Positions 44,789 to 53,687 of a stretch of 64,000 nucleotides of DNA are shown here, piece by piece. Position 1 is the first letter of the stretch, and every line of letters begins with the position of its first letter. The DNA is from Sphingomonas sp. Leaf21 (GTDB lineage Bacteria; Pseudomonadota; Alphaproteobacteria; Sphingomonadales; Sphingomonadaceae): NCBI RefSeq assembly GCF_916858675.1, contig NZ_CAKASM010000018.1, positions 1 through 64,000 of the forward strand. Direction: 5' to 3'. The notes under the pieces were generated by a model. It was given only the letters and a program-made list of their open reading frames with translations. It had not been told where the DNA came from and searched no databases. The position numbers and the translations under genes were made by a program.

Positions 44789-45460
44789 TTAGCCCAACCG
44801 CTCCATCACCAGCGCGGCGATCTCGTCCGCGATCTCGGCCGGATCGCGCAGCGCCCCGTGCGCCACGGTCGACACCGTCGTCCATTCGCCCAGCATCGCG
44901 CCGTCGGCCATCACCGCGTAATTGGCCCGCACGCGCGCCTGGAGGCCCAGGTCCGCCTCATAGGCGTCATAGGTGTCGTCGGTGTAGCTCCGCTTGCGCT
45001 TGCGGGCGATCAGGTCGCGCGCCACGTCGAGCGGCGTGTCGAGATAGACCGACAGATGCGGCGCGGGCAGGCGGAACTGGACCGTCTCCAGCTGCTCGAT
45101 CCACTGCAGCAGCGCGGGTGCCTGCTCGGGCGAAACCTGCGCCGCCTGATAGGCCATGTTGGACGCGATGTAGCGGTCGAAGACGATGACGTCGTGCGAC
45201 TCCGCCAGCGCGACCAGATGCGGGCGCGATTCGAAGCGATCGAGCGCGTAGAGCGTCGCCGCCGTTTCGGGCGCGGCGGCATGGGGCAGGCGACCCGCCA
45301 GATACTCGCCCAGCGCCCAGCCGCCGATCGTGTCGCCATAGCGCGGGAAGGACAGCGCGGCGGCCGAACGTCCGGCGGCGTTCAGCCGTTCGGTCACCGC
45401 CGCCGTCGCCGTCGCCTTGCCCGCGCCGTCCGCGCCTTCGATCGCCAGGAGAAATGCCAT
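44789..45460 (-). CDS. tmk: Thymidylate kinase
   Basis: 223 residues. The P-loop is EGADGAGKAT (Ala after the Lys, followed by Thr), FPRYGDTIGG is the substrate segment and FDRYIASNMAYQ the DRY motif. It phosphorylates dTMP to dTDP. The form with GKxT and FPRYG resembles the mycobacterial-type enzymes more than the E. coli type. It begins one base after the stop of the chorismate mutase gene, so the two share a transcript. Confidence 0.9.
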   Translation of the reverse strand: MAFLLAIEGADGAGKATATAAVTERLNAAGRSAAALSFPRYGDTIGGWALGEYLAGRLPHAAAPETAATLYALDRFESRPHLVALAESHDVIVFDRYIASNMAYQAAQVSPEQAPALLQWIEQLETVQFRLPAPHLSVYLDTPLDVARDLIARKRKRSYTDDTYDAYEADLGLQARVRANYAVMADGAMLGEWTTVSTVAHGALRDPAEIADEIAALVMERLG

Positions 45461-45461
45461 G

Positions 45462-45740
45462 TCAGCCGCGCAGCTGTTCGTGGTGGCGGATGACCTCATC
45501 GATGATGAAGCGCAGGAATTTCTCAGAGAATTCCGGGTCGAGCTGCGCGTCCGATGCCAATTGGCGAAGGCGTGCGATCTGCGCTTCCTCGCGGCCGGGA
45601 TCGGCGGGGGGCAGGGCGTTCTCGGCCTTGTGCCGCCCGACCGCCTGGGTGATCTTGAACCGTTCGGCCAGCATGAAGACCAGCGCGGCGTCGATATTGT
45701 CGATCGACTGGCGATAGCCGGTCAGCACGGTGTCGGACAT
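45462..45740 (-). CDS. Chorismate mutase (AroQ type)
   Basis: 92 residues, the size of a monofunctional AroQ domain. YRQSIDNIDAALVFMLAERF, the Lys in QAVGRHKAENA and the C-terminal FLRFIIDEVIRHHEQL match the three-helix fold with its Arg/Lys/Gln active site. It converts chorismate to prephenate for Phe and Tyr synthesis in the cytosol. A longer frame adds 13 residues without a ribosome site; ATG 45740 is chosen. It is the first gene of a pair with tmk. Confidence 0.92.
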   Translation of the reverse strand: MSDTVLTGYRQSIDNIDAALVFMLAERFKITQAVGRHKAENALPPADPGREEAQIARLRQLASDAQLDPEFSEKFLRFIIDEVIRHHEQLRG

Positions 45741-45851
45741 GATCGGTACGTCTCCCTCTGGCGCGCGCGTGCCGCGCACGAATTCGCGCGTGCCCTTTCG
45801 CGCTTAGGCTTGCGTTCGGCAAGCGTTGTCGCCAGAGGCTCTTACCTGCCC

Positions 45852-46862
45852 ATGACCGTAACCGCCACCCGCCTCGCCAAGCCCGCGCCCTCGCTGGACC
45901 CGATGATCCGGCTGGTGGCCGACGACATGAACGCCGTGAACCAGGTGATCGTCGACCGGATGCGGTCGGAGATCCCGCTGATCCCGCAACTCGCCGGGCA
46001 TCTGATCGCCGGCGGCGGCAAGCGGATGCGCCCGATGCTGACGCTCGCGAGCGCGCAACTGCTGGGCTACCGGGGCACCAGTCACCACGTCCTGGCGGCG
46101 GCGGTGGAGTTCATCCATACCGCGACGCTGCTCCACGACGACGTCGTCGACGGCTCCGACCTGCGGCGCGGGCGGCGGACCGCCAACATCATCTGGGGCA
46201 ACCCGGCGAGCGTGCTGGTCGGCGACTTCCTGTTCAGCCGCTCGTTCCAGCTCATGGTCGATGCGGGCAGCCTGAAGGTGCTGAACATCCTGTCGGGCGC
46301 GTCGGCGGTGATCGCCGAGGGCGAGGTGAACCAGCTGACAGCCGTGCGGCAGGTCGGGCTGGCCGAGGAACGCTATCTGTCGATCATCGACGCCAAGACC
46401 GCCGCGCTCTTCGCCGCCGCCTGTCGCATCGCCGCCGTGGTGGCGGAGCGGCCCGAGGCGGAGGAACTGGCGCTGGAGGCCTATGGCCGGAACCTGGGCA
46501 TCGCGTTCCAGCTGATCGACGATGCGATCGACTATGTCTCGGACGCGGGCACCATGGGCAAGGATGCGGGCGACGATTTCCGCGAGGGCAAGATGACCCT
46601 GCCGGTGATCCTCGCCTATGCGCGCGGCAACGAGGAAGAACGCGCTTTCTGGAAGGACGCGGTCGAGGGACGGCGCGTGTCCGACGAGGACTTCGCCCAC
46701 GCCATCGCGCTGGTCCGCAAGAGCCGTGCGGTCGACGACACCATGGCGCGCGCACGGCATTATGGCGGGCTGGCGATCGAGGCGATCCGGGGCTTCGCGG
46801 ATGGTCCGGCAAAGAGCGCGATGATCGAAGCGGTCGAGTTCGCGGTCGCGCGGGCGTACTGA
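45852..46862 (+). CDS. ispB: Long-chain polyprenyl diphosphate synthase
   Basis: 336 residues with both Asp-rich motifs: LLHDDVVDGSDLRRG and QLIDDAIDY, and GGGKRMRPML at the IPP site. The size and the absence of a bulky residue block before the first motif fit an octaprenyl/decaprenyl synthase that supplies the ubiquinone side chain (Q-10 in sphingomonads); exact chain length is not readable. It starts 112 bases from the divergent chorismate mutase gene. Confidence 0.93.
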   Translation: MTVTATRLAKPAPSLDPMIRLVADDMNAVNQVIVDRMRSEIPLIPQLAGHLIAGGGKRMRPMLTLASAQLLGYRGTSHHVLAAAVEFIHTATLLHDDVVDGSDLRRGRRTANIIWGNPASVLVGDFLFSRSFQLMVDAGSLKVLNILSGASAVIAEGEVNQLTAVRQVGLAEERYLSIIDAKTAALFAAACRIAAVVAERPEAEELALEAYGRNLGIAFQLIDDAIDYVSDAGTMGKDAGDDFREGKMTLPVILAYARGNEEERAFWKDAVEGRRVSDEDFAHAIALVRKSRAVDDTMARARHYGGLAIEAIRGFADGPAKSAMIEAVEFAVARAY

Positions 46863-46876
46863 TGTCCGTCTTCTGA

Positions 46877-46894
46877 CCCCGGCCTTTGCCGGGG
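46877..46894. repeat. Hairpin CCCCGGC/GCCGGGG behind ispB
   Basis: CCCCGGC and GCCGGGG with a 4-base loop, 15 bases after the ispB stop. The same stem occurs at 49804, 53169, 54161 and 54264. No T-run follows. The 46863-47027 gap holds no gene. Confidence 0.6.
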
Positions 46895-47027
46895 GCGTGT
46901 CGGGGATGGGATATGCCGCGCCCTCGACAAAACGCCGTTCAGCCTGAACGGACGCAGGAATTGACCCGCTGCACGCGAACGAGGCGCCGGTCTTCACCCC
47001 GCCCCCCAAAGCCCGTATCGCACGCGC

Positions 47028-49478
47028 ATGACCCTGCCCGTCTCCGCCGTCCTCCCAGACCTGCTGGCCGCGCTTGCCGACGCCCCCAACGCCGTCCTCG
47101 TCGCCCCGCCCGGCGCGGGCAAGACCACGGCGGTCGCCCCCGCATTGCTCCACCAGCCCTGGTGCACCGGCGAGGTCCTGCTCCTCTCCCCCCGCCGCCT
47201 CGCCGCGCGCGCCGCCGCCGAGCGGATGGCGGCACTAGCCGAGGAGCCGGTCGGTCGCACCTTCGGCTATGCCACGCGCATGGACACGAAGGTCGGCGCA
47301 CAGACCCGGGTCACCGTGGTGACCGAGGGCATCTTCGTCGCGCGTATCCAGGCCGATCCCGAACTCGCGGGCGTCTCGGCGGTGCTGTTCGACGAGGTGC
47401 ACGAACGCAGCCTGGACGGCGATTTCGGTCTGGCGCTGGCACTCGATGCGCAAGGCGGATTGCGGCCGGACCTGAGGCTGGTCGCCATGTCGGCGACCCT
47501 CGACGGTCGCCGTTTCGCGAAGCTGATGGGCGACGCGCCGGTGATCGAGAGTGAGGGGCGAAGCCATCCCCTGACCTTGCGCCATCTCGGCCGGGCCGCC
47601 GAGGCCCGGATCGAGGATTCGGTCGCCGCCGCCGTTCGCCGCGCACTGGCGGAGGAGGCGGAGGGCGATATCCTCGCCTTCCTGCCCGGCACCGCCGAGA
47701 TCGCGCGCACGGCCGAGCGGCTGGCGAACCTGCCCGCCGGAATCGCGATCCACGAACTCCATGGCTCGCTTGACCCGGCGGCGCAGCGGGCCGCGATCCG
47801 GCGCGATCCCGATGGGCGACGGCGAATCGTGCTCGCCACCTCGATCGCGGAAACGAGCCTGACGCTCGACGGCGTGCGGATCGTGGTCGACTCCGGCCTC
47901 GCGCGCCGTCCCCGTTACGACCGCGCGGCGGGCATGACCCGGCTGGTCACGGAGCGCGCCAGCCAGGCCGCCGTCATCCAGAGGGCGGGCCGCGCCGCGC
48001 GTCAGGCACCGGGCGTCGCCTATCGCCTGTGGGAAGAGGCGGCGACGGCGGGCCTGCCGCGTTTCGATCCGCCCGAAATCCTGGAGGCCGACCTGTCGGC
48101 GCTGCTGCTCGGCACGGGGCTATGGGGCGTCGGCGATCCGCGTGCGCTCCCCTGGCTCGACCCGCCGCCCGAGGCCGCCATTGCCGAGGCCCGCGCGCGC
48201 CTCATCGTGCTGGAGGCACTGGACGAGAGCGGTCGCCCGACCGCGCATGGCAAGGCTATCGCACGGCTGCCCATGCCGCCGCGCCTGGCGCATATGCTGA
48301 TCCGCAGCGGTGAGCGGGGGCTGGCATCCACCGCTGCCGAGGTCGCCGTGCTGCTGGGCGAGCGGGGCATTGGCGGGCAGGATGTCGATCTGGAACAGCG
48401 CCTGCGCCGCTGGCGGACCGAGCGTGGCCCCAAGGCCGAGGCGGCGCGCCAGATGGCGAAGCGCTGGGCTTCGCTTGCACCCAGGCCGGTCGTGCAGGAG
48501 GCCTGGGACCATCCGGTGGGCGTGTGCCTGGCGCTGGCCTATCCCGACCGGGTCGCGCGGCGACGCGATCCGACCGGCGAGAATTGGGCGAGCGTCGGGG
48601 GGAGGGGCTTCCGGCTCGATCCCGCCTCCGCGCTGGCGGGTTCGGAATGGCTGGCGGTGGGCGAGACCCAGGGGGCCGCCTCGGGCGCGCGGATACTGTC
48701 CGCCGCCCCGCTCGACCTCGCCACCGTGGAAGCACTGTTCGCGGACCGGATCGAGACGCGACGGACCGTCGCCTTCAATCCAGCGACGGGCGGGGTGGAG
48801 GCGTTGCGCGAACGCCGACTCGGCGGCCTTCGCCTGTCGAGCGGTCCCGATTCGGGGGCCTCGGCCGAGTCGATCGCCGATGCGCTGGTGGAGGGGGTGC
48901 GGACGAATGGCCTGTCGCTGCTGCCCTGGAGCGACGGGGCGGGGGCGTATCGCGCGCGTGCCGCCTATGCCGGGGTTCCGCTGGACGACGAAACGCTGAT
49001 CGCGCGGCTGGACGACTGGTTGCCCGCGCTGGTCGCGGGCAAGCGGCGGCTGGATGCCCTCACGCCGGGCGCGCTGACCGAGGCGATTCGCAACCTGATC
49101 GACTGGAACGACCAGCGGCGGATCGACTCGGTCGCGCCGTCGCATTTCACCAGCCCGGCGGGCAGCAGCCACGCGATCGATTACGGTGCCGAAGGTGGCC
49201 CGCGCGTCGAGCTGCGCGTCCAGGCACTGTTCGGGCTGGCGACGCATCCGGTGATCGGCACCGAGCATGTCCCGCTGGTGCTCAGCCTCACCTCGCCCGC
49301 CGGTCGGCCGATCCAGACGACACGCGATCTGCCGGGTTTCTGGGCGGGAAGCTGGGCGGCGGTCGCCAGGGAAATGCGCGGCCGCTACCCCCGCCATCCC
49401 TGGCCCGACGCGCCTGCGGACGCTTCCGCGACGCTCAGGACGAAAAAGGCGGATGCAAGAGCCGCCGGTTCGCGATAA
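47028..49478 (+). CDS. hrpB: ATP-dependent helicase HrpB
   Basis: 816 residues, full length for this DEAH/RHA-type helicase. Walker A APPGAGKTT (26-34), DEVHERS (122-128), SATLDG, the Q/R motif with VIQRAGRAARQAPGVAYRLW, and the HrpB-specific C-terminal part (FTSPAGSSHAIDYGAEGG, LQTTRDLPGFW-like IQTTRDLPGFWAGSW) are visible. Its cellular role is poorly known; it is an RNA/DNA-stimulated ATPase. The start MTLPVSAVLPDLLAAL is canonical for the family. A complex I accessory gene follows after 12 bases and may be co-transcribed. Confidence 0.94.
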   Translation: MTLPVSAVLPDLLAALADAPNAVLVAPPGAGKTTAVAPALLHQPWCTGEVLLLSPRRLAARAAAERMAALAEEPVGRTFGYATRMDTKVGAQTRVTVVTEGIFVARIQADPELAGVSAVLFDEVHERSLDGDFGLALALDAQGGLRPDLRLVAMSATLDGRRFAKLMGDAPVIESEGRSHPLTLRHLGRAAEARIEDSVAAAVRRALAEEAEGDILAFLPGTAEIARTAERLANLPAGIAIHELHGSLDPAAQRAAIRRDPDGRRRIVLATSIAETSLTLDGVRIVVDSGLARRPRYDRAAGMTRLVTERASQAAVIQRAGRAARQAPGVAYRLWEEAATAGLPRFDPPEILEADLSALLLGTGLWGVGDPRALPWLDPPPEAAIAEARARLIVLEALDESGRPTAHGKAIARLPMPPRLAHMLIRSGERGLASTAAEVAVLLGERGIGGQDVDLEQRLRRWRTERGPKAEAARQMAKRWASLAPRPVVQEAWDHPVGVCLALAYPDRVARRRDPTGENWASVGGRGFRLDPASALAGSEWLAVGETQGAASGARILSAAPLDLATVEALFADRIETRRTVAFNPATGGVEALRERRLGGLRLSSGPDSGASAESIADALVEGVRTNGLSLLPWSDGAGAYRARAAYAGVPLDDETLIARLDDWLPALVAGKRRLDALTPGALTEAIRNLIDWNDQRRIDSVAPSHFTSPAGSSHAIDYGAEGGPRVELRVQALFGLATHPVIGTEHVPLVLSLTSPAGRPIQTTRDLPGFWAGSWAAVAREMRGRYPRHPWPDAPADASATLRTKKADARAAGSR

Positions 49479-49490
49479 GGGGCTATGATT

Positions 49491-49772
49491 ATGGCCACTG
49501 CTCGCATCTTCCAGCGCCCCAAGAACGCGATGCAATCCGGCAAGTACCGGACCGATCGCTGGCAACTCGAATTCGAACCCTCCGAGGCGAAGAAGCCCGA
49601 TCCGCTGACCGGCTGGGCCGGCAGCGGCGACACGCGCGAGCAGGTCCGCCTGACCTTCGCGACGTTGGAAGAGGCGATCGCCTATTGCCAGCGCGAGGGG
49701 CTCGACCACCACATCGTGCCGACGCCTCAGAAGACGCTGAAGCTGCAAAGCTACGCCGACAATTTCCGGTAA
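49491..49772 (+). CDS. Complex I accessory subunit, NDUFS4 type (ETC complex I subunit)
   Basis: 93 residues. ARIFQRPKNAMQSGKYRTDRW, WAGSGDTREQVRLTFATLEEAIAYC in pieces and the closing KSYADNFR-like KLQSYADNFR are typical of the NDUFS4/AQDQ family found in mitochondria and alphaproteobacteria. It supports assembly and stability of NADH:ubiquinone oxidoreductase. The ATG at 49491 is preferred (GGGG eight bases before) over one two codons upstream. No other nuo gene is nearby. Confidence 0.93.
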   Translation: MATARIFQRPKNAMQSGKYRTDRWQLEFEPSEAKKPDPLTGWAGSGDTREQVRLTFATLEEAIAYCQREGLDHHIVPTPQKTLKLQSYADNFR

Positions 49773-49803
49773 GGGCCGCTTTCGCCCTTCGTGATCGGGA
49801 CCA

Positions 49804-49823
49804 CCCCGGCGAAGGCCGGGGTC
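49804..49823. repeat. Hairpin ACCCCGGC/GCCGGGGT
   Basis: Eight-base arms with a 4-base loop between the converging complex I subunit and Nudix genes. It is the same stem family as at 46877, 53169 and 54161. Bases 49838-49888 resemble one arm of the repeat at 39835 (CTTCGCGCC, CGCGTGAA). Confidence 0.6.
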
Positions 49824-49888
49824 CCGCTTCTTCTCGTTCGCGCGACGTTAATCCTGGACTCTTCGCGCCATCGCGGCTTCGCGTGAAA

Positions 49889-50422
49889 TCAAAAGCCCAG
49901 GATGCCACCCCCCAGCAGCAACAGCATCTTGGCATCGACCGCCACGCCCGCCGCGCGGCGCTCGGCGATAAAGGCGGGGACCTCGGACAGCTTCACGCGG
50001 TGGACGACGATCTGCTCGTCCGAATCGCCGCCGCCGTCACCGACCTTCACCAGCCCGGTCGCGCGAACCAGCGTGAACCGCTCCGAGGTCATCCCCGGTG
50101 ACGAACAGAATTCGCCCAGCGCCTCGATCCGTTCGGGGCGGTAGCCGGTTTCCTCCTCCAACTCGCGCGCCGCACCGTCGAGCACCGCCTCACCCTCGGT
50201 TTCGTCGCCGATCAACCCGGCGGGCATCTCCAGGCAGGGCGCGCCCAGCGGAATGCGGAACTGCTCGACCAACAGGATATGACCGTCCTCGATCGCCAGG
50301 ATCACGGCGGCGCGGATGTCGCGCGGACGCTCGGCATATTCCCAGGGCCCTCGCTTGCGCAGGGCGAGGAACCGCCCCTCGGCCAGGGTTTCGAGGGGGG
50401 CGTCCATACGGGTATCGGTCAT
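49889..50422 (-). CDS. Nudix hydrolase (ADP-ribose pyrophosphatase type)
   Basis: 177 residues. The Nudix box runs from GDETEGE to RELEEETGY with the full spacing G-x5-E-x7-REUxEExGU. EMPAGLIGDE before it and GEFCSSPGMTSE behind it follow the ADP-ribose pyrophosphatase (NudF) group. The start overlaps the stop of the TPM-domain gene (ATGA). It is the last gene of the lemA operon; the metabolic tie to that operon is not evident. Confidence 0.9.
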   Translation of the reverse strand: MTDTRMDAPLETLAEGRFLALRKRGPWEYAERPRDIRAAVILAIEDGHILLVEQFRIPLGAPCLEMPAGLIGDETEGEAVLDGAARELEEETGYRPERIEALGEFCSSPGMTSERFTLVRATGLVKVGDGGGDSDEQIVVHRVKLSEVPAFIAERRAAGVAVDAKMLLLLGGGILGF

Positions 50423-51084
50423 AGCGAAATCGGTCGGTCCGGCAGTTCGTTGGTATCCGCGGCCGTCTTGGGGAAATGCTGGCTGAGCACAAGCCCGATC
50501 CGCTCGACCGCCGCGCTGAGCCCTTCGCCGACCCGCGCGTCCGCGACATGCGGCAGCATGACGGCCATCGCCCGGCCCCAGGTCTCGGGCCCGACCTTGC
50601 CGGTAAGCCCCGAGTCCGCGACGATTTCGGCCATATGCTCGTCATGCGACAGATAGAGCAGCACGCCGTAACGGCTGTCGGTCCGCCGCTCCGCCGAGAC
50701 GCGGAACAGCAGCACCGCGCGCGCCCGCACGCGGGCACGGCGGATGCTTTTGGGCACCAGCGCGATGCGGCGGGTCACGGACCCGAGCAGCGCGTAAACC
50801 AGGCCGAAGACCAGAATCTGCGCAATCATCACCGCGCCCAGGATCAGGTCCTCGCCTGGCGCGCTCCACGCGTCATGGACCAGCGCGAGCAGCTTCAGTC
50901 CCAGATCGGGGAAGAGCGCGGCGAACAGCGGTACGAGCAGCATGGCGGGCGCGGCGAACCACAAGGCGACGTCGCGATACTCGTCCGATCGGGGGGCGAC
51001 GATGGTGACGATCTCGGCATCCGTGGTCGCCTCGGCCCGCGCGACGGCGGCGGTGACCAGATCGCTGTCGGTGTCGCTCAACAT
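50419..51084 (-). CDS. Membrane protein with TPM domain
   Basis: 221 residues. An N-terminal TPM-type start (LVTAAVARAEATTDAEIVTIVA) is interrupted by two membrane helices (ALWFAAPAMLLVPLFAALFP and ILGAVMIAQILVFGLVYALLG) before the second half (RVSAERRTDSRYGVLLYLS, WGRAMAVMLPHVADARVGEGLSAAVERIG). This is the pattern of the smaller TPM proteins next to YgcG/LemA. It starts one base after the previous stop and overlaps the Nudix gene. Function is unknown; TPM domains are linked to photosystem repair in plants and envelope roles in bacteria. Confidence 0.88.
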   Translation of the reverse strand: MLSDTDSDLVTAAVARAEATTDAEIVTIVAPRSDEYRDVALWFAAPAMLLVPLFAALFPDLGLKLLALVHDAWSAPGEDLILGAVMIAQILVFGLVYALLGSVTRRIALVPKSIRRARVRARAVLLFRVSAERRTDSRYGVLLYLSHDEHMAEIVADSGLTGKVGPETWGRAMAVMLPHVADARVGEGLSAAVERIGLVLSQHFPKTAADTNELPDRPISL

Positions 51085-51085
51085 C

Positions 51086-51979
51086 TCACCAATCCCCCGA
51101 TGCGCCGCCGCCGCCGCCCGACCCGCCGCCGCCGCCGGTAAAGCCGCCGCCGAACCACGACCCATCACTGCCCCCATCCGAGCCACCCGAGCTCCAGCCG
51201 CCACCCGATCCACCGCCGCTGCCCCAGCCAGGGCCCCAGAGAATGATCGGCCAACCGCCGCCGCGACGTCCACCCCCGCCGCCATGATCGTCGTCGTCAT
51301 CGTCGTGGAAACGTTGGCCCTGCCTGCGGCGCAGGATCGACAGCAGGACGAAGCCGCCGATGAAAATGACCAGTACGATCAGGATCGGAAAGCCGTTCGA
51401 GTCACCGCCGCCGCGCCGATGCTGCCGGTCGAACTGCTTGGCGGCCTCGGCCACCTTGGCCTTGGCTTCCTCGGGCGAGGCGCGAAGCTGTGCGATGACC
51501 GCATCCGCGCCCGCGTTCAGTGCGCCGGATATGTCGCCCGACTCGCGTAGGCGCGGGAGCATCAGCGTGCGGATCATCTGTGACGACCAGGCGTCGGTCA
51601 GGATCGGCTCCAACCCGTAACCGACCTCCAGACGCGGCCCCCGCTGCCCTTTGCCCTCGTTGGGCGCCACGAATAGGATCGCCCCGTTATTCGCGTCCTT
51701 CAGCCCGACGCGCCAATAACGGAGTAGCTTGTTGCCGTAATCCTCGATCGGGTAGCCTTGCAGGTCGGGGATGGTTGCGACCACGAACTGGCGGCCGGTA
51801 TCCTTTTGCAGCGCCTCCAGCTTCTGTTCGAGCTGCGCCTTGGTGGCGGGATCGATCTTGCCCGCCGCATCGACCACCAGCCCGTCGAGCTTGGGGAAGG
51901 TCTGCGCCATCACGGGGACGGCGCAGAAGATCAGCCAGAGCCCGAGCAGCGGGCGGAGCAACCGGGTGAACCGGGTCAT
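51086..51979 (-). CDS. YgcG-type TPM-domain protein with Gly-rich tail
   Basis: 297 residues. Signal peptide ending VPVMAQ, a periplasmic TPM domain (LDGLVVDAAGKIDPATKAQLEQKL in pieces, TGRQFVVATIPDLQGYPIEDYG, DANNGAILFVAPNEGKGQRGPRLEVGYGLE in pieces), one membrane helix (FPILIVLVIFIGGFVLLSIL), an acidic run (HDDDDDDH) and a low-complexity Gly/Ser-rich tail of about 70 residues ending GASGDW. It follows lemA by 10 bases, the arrangement found in many bacteria. Biochemical role is not established. Confidence 0.92.
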   Translation of the reverse strand: MTRFTRLLRPLLGLWLIFCAVPVMAQTFPKLDGLVVDAAGKIDPATKAQLEQKLEALQKDTGRQFVVATIPDLQGYPIEDYGNKLLRYWRVGLKDANNGAILFVAPNEGKGQRGPRLEVGYGLEPILTDAWSSQMIRTLMLPRLRESGDISGALNAGADAVIAQLRASPEEAKAKVAEAAKQFDRQHRRGGGDSNGFPILIVLVIFIGGFVLLSILRRRQGQRFHDDDDDDHGGGGGRRGGGWPIILWGPGWGSGGGSGGGWSSGGSDGGSDGSWFGGGFTGGGGGSGGGGGASGDW

Positions 51980-51989
51980 CGGCGATCGA

Positions 51990-52583
51990 TCAATTGCCGA
52001 AATTCACCGTCGGCGCGTTCTCGGCCCCCGGCGTGGTCGCCTGATAGGGGGTCTTGGGCTTGGCGCCGTAGAAGACCTTGGCGCCGATCGCGTCGGGGAA
52101 GGTGCGGATGCGGGTGTTATAGGCCTGCACCGCCTTGTTATAATCACCGATCGCGATGTTGATGCGGTTCTCGGTGCCTTCGAGCTGGCTCATGAAGGTC
52201 TGGAAATTGTCCTGGCTCTTCAGATTCGGATAGGCCTCGACATTGGCGAGCAGGCGGCCGAGCGAACCGCTGAGCTGCCCTTGCGCCTGCGCGAACTGCT
52301 GCATCTTGGCGGGGTCGGACAGGTCCGCGCTGTTCACCTGCACCGACGTCGCCTTGGCGCGCGCGTTGACCACCTCGGTCAGGATCGACTTTTCCGATGC
52401 GGCGGCGCCCTTCACGGTCGCCTCGAGGTTGGGGATCAGGTTGGCGCGGCGCTGATAGGCGGCCTGGACGTCGGCCCATTTCGCGTTCACATTTTCCTCC
52501 GCCGTGGGCACGCTGTTCATGCCGCAGCCGGACAGGGCGACGGCCATCACGACCGGGGTCAGGGCGAAAACGGGACGACGCAT
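51990..52583 (-). CDS. lemA: LemA family lipoprotein
   Basis: 197 residues with a lipobox LSGC. The LemA core is clear: AKWADVQAAYQRRANLIPNL, VVNARAKATS, LLANVEAYPNLKSQDNFQ, LEGTENRINIAIGDYNKAVQ and YNTRIRTFPDAI. It forms long helical bundles on the periplasmic side. It is the first gene of lemA-TPM-TPM-nudix. Most LemA proteins have an N-terminal membrane anchor; here it is a lipoprotein signal. Confidence 0.95.
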   Translation of the reverse strand: MRRPVFALTPVVMAVALSGCGMNSVPTAEENVNAKWADVQAAYQRRANLIPNLEATVKGAAASEKSILTEVVNARAKATSVQVNSADLSDPAKMQQFAQAQGQLSGSLGRLLANVEAYPNLKSQDNFQTFMSQLEGTENRINIAIGDYNKAVQAYNTRIRTFPDAIGAKVFYGAKPKTPYQATTPGAENAPTVNFGN

Positions 52584-52690
52584 TCGAATATTCCTCCGTC
52601 AACTGTATCGGCTATATAAGACGCATCCACGCCTTGGCGAAGGGCTAAAGCGACGATAGCATAAACTTCATCGAATAGAGGGAGTCGGCG

Positions 52691-53143
52691 ATGTTGAAGG
52701 AATTTCGTGCGTTCATCGCGCGGGGCAACGTCCTGGACCTGGCGGTGGCGGTCATCATCGGCGCGGCGTTCAGCAAGATCGTGACCTCGCTGACCGACGA
52801 CGTGCTGATGCCGGTGATCGGAAAGATCTTCGGCGGACTGGATTTCTCGAGCTATTTCCTGCGCATGGGCCCGGTGCCTGCCAATTATACCGGCTCGCTG
52901 ACCGACTATGCGGCGCTCAAGAAGGCGGGTGTGCCGCTGCTCGGCTATGGCGAGTTCGTGACGCAGGCGGTGAACTTCGTCATCGTCGCCTTCATCATCT
53001 TCCTGCTGATCCGCACCGTGAACCGCGCGACGACGATGTTCGAGCGGGACAAGGCGCAGGCCGCCGCAGAGCCCAAGGCCGAACCCGCCGATGTCGCGCT
53101 GCTCCGCGAGATCCGCGACGAACTCCGCGAGCGGCGGTCTTGA
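52691..53143 (+). CDS. mscL: Large-conductance mechanosensitive channel
   Basis: 150 residues, full length. MLKEFRAFIARGNVLDLAVAVIIGAAF is the N-terminal amphipathic and first membrane helix; DDVLMPVIG, NFVIVAFIIFLLIRTVNR (second helix) and the C-terminal bundle LLREIRDELRERRS match the family. It opens under membrane tension to release solutes in osmotic downshock. GGGAG lies upstream. It is a single gene. Confidence 0.97.
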   Translation: MLKEFRAFIARGNVLDLAVAVIIGAAFSKIVTSLTDDVLMPVIGKIFGGLDFSSYFLRMGPVPANYTGSLTDYAALKKAGVPLLGYGEFVTQAVNFVIVAFIIFLLIRTVNRATTMFERDKAQAAAEPKAEPADVALLREIRDELRERRS

Positions 53144-53168
53144 GCGAACCGATCACAAAAATGGTGTT

Positions 53169-53186
53169 CCCCGGCAAAGGCCGGGG
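53169..53186. repeat. Hairpin CCCCGGC/GCCGGGG behind mscL
   Basis: Seven-base arms and a 4-base loop, 25 bases after the mscL stop and between mscL and the converging Rrf2 gene. It belongs to the stem family at 46877 and 49804. Confidence 0.6.
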
Positions 53187-53214
53187 CGACACGGAGTTGG
53201 GTTGAGATAGAGGG

Positions 53215-53646
53215 TTACGCCGCCGCAAGCTTCTTGGCGGTGGCATCGGCCAGGCTGGTGCCGTCCAGGATCCGCGCCGTCTCGTCACGCACGCGCATCA
53301 TCGCATGGCGGATCGCGCAGTCGGCCTCGCTCTTGCAGTCGTTGCACGGGCGATAGGCGGTGCGGCTGACGCAGGGAACAAGGGCCAACGGCCCCTCGAT
53401 CGTGCGGATGATGTCGCCAAGCGAGATGAGGTGCGCCGCGCGGGCCAGGCGATAACCGCCCATCTTGCCGCGCTGGCTGTCGAGCAATTGCGCGCCCTTC
53501 AGGTCGGCGAGGATCAGCTCGAGGAACTTGCGCGGCACATTGGCCTCGGTCGCGATTCGCGTCATCGAGGTCGGCGGGCCCGCGACGGGCATCTCCGCCA
53601 GGAACAGCATCGCGCGCAGCGCATAACGGGACCGCTGGGTCAACAT
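53215..53646 (-). CDS. Rrf2-family transcription regulator with Cys cluster
   Basis: 143 residues from MLTQRSRYALRAMLFL, the conserved Rrf2 start; four residues upstream are also open. A winged helix (IATEANVPRKFLELILADLK, GKMGGYRLAR) is followed by a cysteine cluster C-x8-C-x2-C-x5-C (PCVSRTAYRPCNDCKSEADC), which could hold a 2Fe-2S or 4Fe-4S cluster as in IscR, NsrR or RirA. Target genes are unknown. It is divergent from the tmRNA gene. The spacing differs from IscR (C-x5-C-x5-C), so it is left without a symbol. Confidence 0.9.
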   Translation of the reverse strand: MLTQRSRYALRAMLFLAEMPVAGPPTSMTRIATEANVPRKFLELILADLKGAQLLDSQRGKMGGYRLARAAHLISLGDIIRTIEGPLALVPCVSRTAYRPCNDCKSEADCAIRHAMMRVRDETARILDGTSLADATAKKLAAA

Positions 53647-53687
53647 GGCCGCCTCCATGGACGCAAAATGGGGCGAGCGAAAGGCAT

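Noticed and set aside
44789..45460. Ala after the P-loop Lys of Tmk as a sign of inactivation
   Set aside because: Mycobacterial-type thymidylate kinases also have a non-Thr residue there followed by Thr; the DRY and FPRYG motifs are intact, so it is treated as active.
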